Below, one piece after another: positions 31,367 to 36,950 of a stretch of 36,950 bases of DNA. The notes under the pieces are model-generated. The model was given only the letters and a program-made list of their open reading frames with translations. It was not told where the DNA came from and made no database searches. Source of the stretch: Prevotella pectinovora (GTDB lineage Bacteria; Bacteroidota; Bacteroidia; Bacteroidales; Bacteroidaceae); assembly GCF_000834015.1 (NCBI RefSeq), contig NZ_JXQI01000056.1, forward strand, positions 1-36,950. Reading direction: 5' to 3'. The first letter of the stretch is position 1; the number at the start of each line of letters is the position of its first letter. The position numbers and the translations under genes are program-made.

Positions 31367-32758
31367 ATGAAAAGAATTGTACTCATTTCATCTGCTATGA
31401 TGGCGTTAGGCACCATCACTGCGAGTGCACAGATGCCAAAGCTGAATGCTGGCATCATGTCGAAAATCAAGTCTGCTATGGCTAAAGTTATCAAGAAAGA
31501 GTCAACCATCGTGGGTAATGTAGCCACAACGGGCATGGATCTAAAGACCACAAGACCCTGCAAGACCACAAGCTACGACTATGTAAACGGAGCGTGGCAA
31601 TGGGACGACACCACACAGACAGAATACAACAGCAAGGGATATGTCACGGCAACGGTGACAGAAGACGGTGACGGCAAAATCAGAACCGAAAACACCTACG
31701 ACGACAAACTGGATGGCTTCGTGACCAAGGTGACGGAATATACATGGGATGCCGCCACCAGCACATGGACAAACCCAACGGTTGTGATGTCGGTAGAACT
31801 GACTCGCGACGAAAAGGGACACGTGACAAAAGAGACTATATACTCCCTGGATGAAGACACGAAAACATTGGTGAATGAGGGGGAATACAACTTCGTATAT
31901 GACTCCAAGACAGACGAACTCTACTCTCTATCCACCGTGATAGAAGAGAAGGACGAAGAGTCTGGAGAGGTAACATCGGTGCCATTGTTGATAAGTGTAC
32001 AGAAATGGTATAAATACAATCCCAACAAGATTTTCGACTTAGGAATAAGCGACCTCGAAGGAGACATGTTAGGCGATACAGAGAACATGATAGAGAAAGG
32101 TACTATCAGCATAACTGTCATGAACATTCCTATAATAGGAACTATCAGGGGCGAATATACAGATACTAAAAGCACCATCACCGTTAAACTCAATGGTATC
32201 CTGAACGTCACGATGTCAAACGAAAAGCTCGATGACTATGGCAGCAACAGGACAGATATGACCATCTCCAGCGGTACATACAACACAATGGTGGAGACCA
32301 TCACGGAGACCAACAACGAGCATGGCGACTGCATAAAGGTAGTGAGCGAACAAGCAAGTACCACTGGCGCAAAAGCTGCCGGCATCGGAGATATCTATAC
32401 GGATATGGATGGCAACTACACCTTGACCATGGACTACGAATATCTGGAGACTACAAGCAAACCGGCATACGACTTCATGACCGGCAACAACGGTTTCATC
32501 AAGAAGAGCATGGTGGTGAACAGACTTGACGCACAGACGAATACTTTCTCACCTATACAGAAAGTGACATACGACGAGTATGTTGACTATGTATCAGGCG
32601 CTACCGGCATCGACAAGGTGACAGGAAATGCCTCTGAGAACCAAAACAAGACGTTCTATAGGCTCGACGGCACTAAGGTGGGCAACCAACTGAACAGCGG
32701 CGAGAAAGGCGTTTATATCGTAAAAGAAGGCGGCAGGACCTATAAAGTGGCAAAATAA
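31367..32758 (+). CDS. Secreted protein of unknown function
   Basis: 463 residues from MKRIVLISSAMMALG; a frame opening at 31328 adds 13 residues before the signal peptide and is not used. Residues 1-22 form a signal peptide ending TITASAQ. The mature protein is rich in Thr, Asp and Tyr with repeating short beta-strand patterns (GYVTATVTEDGDGKIRTENT, FVTKVTEYTWDAATSTW, KGHVTKETIYSLDEDTK), reminiscent of YD-type or beta-propeller-like secreted Bacteroidales proteins. The C-terminus (KTFYRLDGTKVGN, then GVYIVKEGGRTYKVAK) matches the short C-terminal module common on secreted Prevotella/Bacteroides proteins and may help sorting or anchoring. No enzyme motif is seen. It stands alone between deoC and a terminator. 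Confidence 0.8.
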   Translation: MKRIVLISSAMMALGTITASAQMPKLNAGIMSKIKSAMAKVIKKESTIVGNVATTGMDLKTTRPCKTTSYDYVNGAWQWDDTTQTEYNSKGYVTATVTEDGDGKIRTENTYDDKLDGFVTKVTEYTWDAATSTWTNPTVVMSVELTRDEKGHVTKETIYSLDEDTKTLVNEGEYNFVYDSKTDELYSLSTVIEEKDEESGEVTSVPLLISVQKWYKYNPNKIFDLGISDLEGDMLGDTENMIEKGTISITVMNIPIIGTIRGEYTDTKSTITVKLNGILNVTMSNEKLDDYGSNRTDMTISSGTYNTMVETITETNNEHGDCIKVVSEQASTTGAKAAGIGDIYTDMDGNYTLTMDYEYLETTSKPAYDFMTGNNGFIKKSMVVNRLDAQTNTFSPIQKVTYDEYVDYVSGATGIDKVTGNASENQNKTFYRLDGTKVGNQLNSGEKGVYIVKEGGRTYKVAK

Positions 32759-32800
32759 AATGATTGCCATACAATAGAATAGCATAATGCTACAATATAT

Positions 32801-32836
32801 AAGGCGCATCTGGAATCGGTCCGGATGCGCCTTTTA
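32801..32836 (+). terminator. Terminator after the secreted protein gene
   Basis: GGCGCATC (32803-32810) pairs perfectly with GATGCGCC (32824-32831), extended by AA/TT, followed by TTTTATATTT. The reverse side is also AT-rich, so it may act weakly for the convergent prenyl synthase gene too. Confidence 0.8.
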
Positions 32837-32862
32837 TATTTGTTTTAAACCAAATCAGTAAT

Positions 32863-32905
32863 TAGGGGTTGCTTGATTCTTGGTATTTTAGAAAGGTGGA
32901 TTTTA
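32863..32905 (+). repeat. 45-bp dispersed repeat, copy 3 (diverged)
   Basis: TAGGGGTTGCTTGATTCTTG then GTATTTTAGAAAGGTGGATT and TTAC. The most diverged of the three copies; its end overlaps the last codon and stop of the prenyl synthase gene. Confidence 0.65.
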
Positions 32906-33880
32906 CTTCTCCCTGCGTATCACATAATCGAGATAAGCCACAAGACTCTTTCTTAGAACCTCAGAACGGACATGGGTATCAATGAAACGGATTGCTTCGG
33001 CATGGAAGTTCCACATCTGTTTCTCGGCATAGTCGATACCACCGTTTCGTTTGGCGAAATCCACAAGCAGAGCTATCTCATCAGCAGTCGCCGTGCGTTG
33101 CTTTACCTTATAGGCGAGTGCAGTCATCGCATCGTCGCATACGGTGTTGAGGGCATAGATTACGGGCAGGGTCAACTTACCCTCTGCCATATCGTTGCCC
33201 GTAGGCTTACCGATATCCGAAGAGTCGTAATAGTCGAAAATATCATCACGTATCTGGAATATAATACCGAGATCTTGTCCGAATTTCTTCGCACTTTCTA
33301 TCTCCTGTTCACTGGCTCCTGCCGACAATGCTCCGATGGCGCAGCATGCCTCGAAGAGAGCTGCCGTCTTCTGCTTAATCACCTGATAATAAACATCTTC
33401 GGATATCTTCTCGTTGGCGATATTAGAGAGCTGGAGTATCTCTCCACTTGCCAGCGTGCGACCCAGTTCGGCGAGGTATTTCACAATCTGCGTGTTCTTG
33501 GTGTATGCCACATGCAGCAATGCCGTGGACAGCAGATAGTCGCCAACGAGTACTGCCACCTTGTTGTCGTATTCGGCATTCACCGAAGCCTGCCCCCTAC
33601 GCTCGCTGCTCTCGTCCACCACATCGTCGTGAACGAGACTGGCGGTATGGAGCAGTTCAAGACCTACGGCGGCATTCTGTGTGACATCGGTCACATCGCC
33701 GAAATTGCGTGCCATCAGCAGGATGAGCATCGGACGCATGCGCTTGCCGGTGCGCTGACGGATATATGCAAGGGCTTGCGACAATAGTCCGTCGGTATGC
33801 GACAACGAGCTATTGAACAGGTTGTTGAAATCATCAAGGTCGCCCTCTATCGGCTGCTTTATTAGTGATAAATAGTCCAT
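32903..33880 (-). CDS. ispB: Trans-isoprenyl diphosphate synthase (octaprenyl-type)
   Basis: 325 residues. It condenses isopentenyl diphosphate onto allylic diphosphates to build the menaquinone side chain. The first Asp-rich motif is LVHDDVVDES (83-91), the second FQIRDDIFDYYDSSDIGKPTG (from 207), and GKRMRP (45-50) holds the IPP-binding arginines. GNDMAEGKLTLPVIYAL is typical of this branch. Chain length (for example C40-C55) cannot be fixed from the sequence. It is transcribed against its neighbours, convergent with the secreted protein gene and divergent from polA. Menaquinone would feed the fumarate reductase encoded nearby, though this is only a pathway link. Confidence 0.92.
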   Translation of the reverse strand: MDYLSLIKQPIEGDLDDFNNLFNSSLSHTDGLLSQALAYIRQRTGKRMRPMLILLMARNFGDVTDVTQNAAVGLELLHTASLVHDDVVDESSERRGQASVNAEYDNKVAVLVGDYLLSTALLHVAYTKNTQIVKYLAELGRTLASGEILQLSNIANEKISEDVYYQVIKQKTAALFEACCAIGALSAGASEQEIESAKKFGQDLGIIFQIRDDIFDYYDSSDIGKPTGNDMAEGKLTLPVIYALNTVCDDAMTALAYKVKQRTATADEIALLVDFAKRNGGIDYAEKQMWNFHAEAIRFIDTHVRSEVLRKSLVAYLDYVIRREK

Positions 33881-33896
33881 TACGTGAAATTTGATA

Positions 33897-33904
33897 CAAA
33901 ATTA
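33897..33904 (-). promoter_or_regulatory. -7 box of the prenyl synthase gene
   Basis: On the minus strand TAATTTTG, a perfect TAnnTTTG, preceded 19 bases upstream by TCTG (3/4 match to TTTG). The predicted leader is about 10 bases, which is short. Confidence 0.45.
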
Positions 33905-34086
33905 CATTTTTTATCCGATTAATCAGAAAAAATAAGTAATTTTACACGATATTCTTGATGAATGGAAAAAAAACAGTGTCTCTTTAGGTCCTGATGACTT
34001 ATTACAGAGCACTATCGGCGGTGTGAGAGCATAAGAAAAAGAAGACATCGCCTACATAGCAACAACTAAGAAAAAGAACTGAAAGA

Positions 34087-36852
34087 ATGGACAAACTTTT
34101 CCTTCTCGACGCATACGCGCTGATATACCGGTCATACTATGCGTTCATAAAAAATCCCAGGATAAACTCCAAGGGCATGAACACGTCAGCAATAATGGGC
34201 TTCTGCAACACCCTACACGAGGTGATGACAAAGGAGAAACCCACTCACCTCGGTGTGGCGTTCGACCCACACGGACCTACGTTCCGCAACGAGGCTTACA
34301 AACAGTATAAGGCTCAGCGCGAAGAGACTCCGGAAGACATCAGGGCTGCCGTGCCTATCATTAAGGACATTCTCGGAGCTATGCATATTCCGGTGCTCGA
34401 AGTGGCTGGCTATGAGGCTGATGACGTGATAGGAACTCTCGCCAAGAAAGCCGGAGAGATGGGACTCGACACATATATGCTCACACCAGACAAGGACTAT
34501 GGACAGCTCGTGGGAGGAAACGTGAAGATGTTCAGACCAAGACACGGAGGCGGATATGAAACTCTCGACGAAGAGGGAGTGAAGGAAAAGTATGGCATCG
34601 ACTCTCCGCTGCAGGTAATCGACCTGCTCGGACTGATGGGCGACTCTGCCGATAATATTCCGGGATGTCCGGGAGTGGGAGAAAAGACGGCAGTGAAACT
34701 CATCAACCAGTTTGGCGGTATCACTGCCCTACTCCAACGAACCGACGAACTCAAAGGCGCTCTGAAAAAGAAGGTGGAGGAAAACAAAGAACAAATTGAG
34801 TTCTCAAAATTCCTCGCCACAATAAAAACCGATGTCCCCATCGAACTCAATCTCGACGAACTGAAGGTGAAGGAGCCGGACGAAGAAAGAATAATAGAAA
34901 TCTTCAATGATTTGGAGTTTAAAACCTTTATCCAGCGATTCCTTAACAAACCTAAACCACAGCAAAAAAGTGTTTCAAATCAGCTCAATCTCTTTGCCGA
35001 TTTTCCAGACGATGGGAAGGAAACGATAAAAAACGGCGCTTCTCAGAGCCTGAAAACAGTGGCTCACAAATACGAACTCGTTGATAAAGAGGAGGATATA
35101 AAGAAACTGTATGACTTTTTAATTACAAACGATTTTGTTAGTTTTGACACAGAAACGACTTCTACCAACGCTATAGATGCAGAATTGGTGGGATTGAGCT
35201 TCAGCGTGAAGGAAAAAGAGGCGTATTATGTGCCGGTGTCAAGCAATCGTGAAGAAGCAGAAAAAATAGTTAATATATTTAAACCTCTCTACGAAAGCGA
35301 AGAAATTCTCAAAATCGGACAAAACATGAAATACGACATCGAGGTACTCGCCAACTATGGTGTGGAGGTGAGAGGCAAGATGTTTGACACCATGATTGCC
35401 CACTATCTCATCCAACCGGAAACGAGACACAACATGGACGACATGGCGGAGACGTATCTCGACTACAAGACGATTCGCATAGAGGAACTTATCGGTCCGA
35501 AAGGAAAAGGTCAGAAGAGCATGCGCGATCTGCAGCCAAGCGAGGTGTATGAATATGCCGCCGAGGATGCGGACATCACATTGCAGCTGAAAAACAAGCT
35601 GGAACCGGAACTGAAGAAGCGCGGCGCCTACGATCTGTTCTGCAACATAGAGATGCCGCTGATGCCGGTGCTCGCCGAAATGGAGATGAACGGAGTGCGC
35701 ATCGACACGCAATCGCTGAAGGAAACATCCAGGACTCTCACTGAGCGCATGCACGAGATAGAACAGCGAATCTATGAGTTGGCTGGAATGGAATTCAACA
35801 TCGCATCACCGAAACAGGTGGGCGAGGTGCTGTTTGAAAAGATGAAAATCGTGGAGAAGGCGAAGAAGACAAAAACAGGACAGTATGTCACCAACGAGGA
35901 GGTGCTGCAGTCGCTGAAAGGCAAGCACGAGATTGTGGCTGACATCCTGGAACACAGAGGGTTGAAGAAACTCCTCGGCACGTATGTGGATGCTCTGCCG
36001 AAGCTTATCAATCCACGAACGGGGAGGATTCACACATCGTTCAACCAGACCGTGACAGCCACGGGACGCCTGTCGTCGAGCGATCCCAACCTGCAGAATA
36101 TTCCTGTGAGGGGCGAGGACGGAAAGGAGATAAGAAAGGCTTTCGTACCGGAACCGGGCTGTGAATTCTTCTCTGCCGACTACAGTCAGATAGAGCTGAG
36201 AGTGATGGCTCACTTGAGCGGCGACGAGAACATGATAGAAGCGTTCCGCGAGGGACACGACATCCACGCTGCCACGGCGGCAAAGATATACAAAGAAACC
36301 ATCGACGAGGTGAGCAGAGACCAACGCACAAAGGCAAAGCGTGCCAACTTCGGCATCATCTACGGCATTACGGTGTTCGGTCTGGCGGAGCGGCTGGAGA
36401 TAAGCCGCGACGAGGCTAAGCAGCTGATAGAAGGATACTTCGAGAATTTCCCGAAGGTGAAGGAGTATATGGACAAGAGCATCCAGATGGCACGCGCCAA
36501 CGGATATGCCGAGACGCTGTTCCACAGACGGAGATACCTTGCCGACATCAATTCACACAATGCCACGGTGAGGGGTTTCGCCGAGCGAAATGCCATCAAC
36601 GCTCCTATCCAAGGCACTGCAGCAGACATTATAAAGGTGGCGATGATAAATGTATACCGCCGCTTCAGGAAGGAGGGCCTCAAATCGAAGATGATTCTGC
36701 AGGTACACGACGAATTGAATTTTTCCGTTCTTCCCGAAGAGAAGGAGAAGGTGGAGAAAATCGTATTGGAGGAGATGCAGAACGCACTGAAGATGCAGGT
36801 GCCGCTGGTGGCTGACTCTGGATGGGGAAAGAACTGGCTGGAGGCACATTAA
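34087..36852 (+). CDS. polA: DNA polymerase I
   Basis: 921 residues, full length. It fills gaps and removes RNA primers during replication and repair. The 5'-3' exonuclease domain is at about 1-290 (LFLLDAYALIYRSYYAFI, EVAGYEADDVIGTLA, LLGLMGDSADNIPGCPG). The 3'-5' proofreading domain appears intact, starting with FVSFDTETTS near residue 350 and MFDTMIAHYLI. The polymerase domain covers about 540-921, with TGRLSSSDPNLQNIP, motif A FFSADYSQIELRVMAH, motif B RAKRANFGIIYGITVFGLA and motif C LQVHDELNF. A linker at about 292-330 (KPKPQQKSVSNQ) is poorly conserved. The gene is divergent from the prenyl synthase gene with a 206-base gap in which I found no full consensus promoter. Confidence 0.97.
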   Translation: MDKLFLLDAYALIYRSYYAFIKNPRINSKGMNTSAIMGFCNTLHEVMTKEKPTHLGVAFDPHGPTFRNEAYKQYKAQREETPEDIRAAVPIIKDILGAMHIPVLEVAGYEADDVIGTLAKKAGEMGLDTYMLTPDKDYGQLVGGNVKMFRPRHGGGYETLDEEGVKEKYGIDSPLQVIDLLGLMGDSADNIPGCPGVGEKTAVKLINQFGGITALLQRTDELKGALKKKVEENKEQIEFSKFLATIKTDVPIELNLDELKVKEPDEERIIEIFNDLEFKTFIQRFLNKPKPQQKSVSNQLNLFADFPDDGKETIKNGASQSLKTVAHKYELVDKEEDIKKLYDFLITNDFVSFDTETTSTNAIDAELVGLSFSVKEKEAYYVPVSSNREEAEKIVNIFKPLYESEEILKIGQNMKYDIEVLANYGVEVRGKMFDTMIAHYLIQPETRHNMDDMAETYLDYKTIRIEELIGPKGKGQKSMRDLQPSEVYEYAAEDADITLQLKNKLEPELKKRGAYDLFCNIEMPLMPVLAEMEMNGVRIDTQSLKETSRTLTERMHEIEQRIYELAGMEFNIASPKQVGEVLFEKMKIVEKAKKTKTGQYVTNEEVLQSLKGKHEIVADILEHRGLKKLLGTYVDALPKLINPRTGRIHTSFNQTVTATGRLSSSDPNLQNIPVRGEDGKEIRKAFVPEPGCEFFSADYSQIELRVMAHLSGDENMIEAFREGHDIHAATAAKIYKETIDEVSRDQRTKAKRANFGIIYGITVFGLAERLEISRDEAKQLIEGYFENFPKVKEYMDKSIQMARANGYAETLFHRRRYLADINSHNATVRGFAERNAINAPIQGTAADIIKVAMINVYRRFRKEGLKSKMILQVHDELNFSVLPEEKEKVEKIVLEEMQNALKMQVPLVADSGWGKNWLEAH

Positions 36853-36860
36853 AGCAATCC

Positions 36861-36920
36861 ACACCGACACCTGACACCTGACACCTAACACCCACCCTAA
36901 CCCTCCCAAAGGGAGGGGAC
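36861..36920. repeat. ACACCTG tandem and GGGAGGG palindrome after polA
   Basis: About four 7-base ACACCTG/ACACCTA units (36867-36892) are followed by CCCACCCTAACCCTCCCAAA and GGGAGGGG, whose palindrome CCCTCCC-AAA-GGGAGGG belongs to the same family as the modules at 6188 and 26243. No T-tract follows, so a terminator role is uncertain. Confidence 0.7.
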
Positions 36921-36950
36921 TGGAAGCAGAAAAAAAACAAAGACTCAAGA

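Noticed and set aside
1..36950. rRNA or tRNA genes, riboswitches, integrases or intact insertion sequences
   Set aside because: None recognised by eye in any intergenic region; weak tRNA-like folds cannot be excluded without a covariance search.

Overview
The window looks like a chromosomal segment from a Bacteroidales bacterium, most likely Prevotella/Segatella or a close relative. Several features point there. Many upstream regions carry the Bacteroidetes-type promoter (-33 TTTG, about 19 bases, -7 TAnnTTTG). There is a three-gene succinate dehydrogenase/fumarate reductase in the order C-A-B. A PlsC-type acyltransferase sits next to a GNAT-type acyltransferase, the arrangement known for glycine lipid synthesis in Bacteroides. 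An ECF sigma factor is paired with a one-helix partner. Intergenic regions are full of short palindromic repeats. Nearly all genes are housekeeping; I see no prophage, conjugative element, intact IS, CRISPR array, rRNA or tRNA.

Left part (1-22,160), mostly minus strand. It opens with a carbohydrate block: a GH31 glycosidase cut by the window edge, a secreted beta-helix glycosidase resembling GH141, and an AraC regulator. A plus-strand stand-alone MetH-activation-like protein follows. Next come the two acyltransferases (glsA/glsB-like), an M16 zinc peptidase, an ECF sigma factor overlapping a membrane partner, and speA, aroK and topA. Ung and a DUF3109 cysteine-rich protein lie on the plus strand. 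A short HTH gene with its own promoter and operator-like dyad precedes sdhCAB on the minus strand.

Right part (22,487-36,852), mostly plus strand. It holds mnmG, apt, a 2.16-kb gene-free tract, uvrC, the cluster dtd / small membrane protein / mazG-like / deoC, a secreted protein of unknown function, a polyprenyl diphosphate synthase (minus strand), and polA.

The most striking region is the switch between the two halves. Gene orientation diverges around 22.2-27 kb. A perfect 16-bp parS site (24,379) follows mnmG, and a 15/16 parS site (27,199) lies in the uvrC leader. Between them, apart from apt, is a gene-free tract with six AAGTATCA motifs (three spaced exactly 11 bp), an 11-unit array with a strict 22-bp period, 18-bp and 73-bp tandem arrays, and a pair of ~195-bp direct repeats. 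I infer a ParB-loading centromere region and possibly the replication origin. The parS sites are read directly; the origin is a hypothesis, and no clear DnaA box was found.

Several repeat families recur across intergenic regions: a 45-bp repeat (3 copies), 22-bp phased dyads (2 loci), GGGAGGG-type palindromes (3 loci) and an 8-bp phased YACTYGTY repeat (3 loci).
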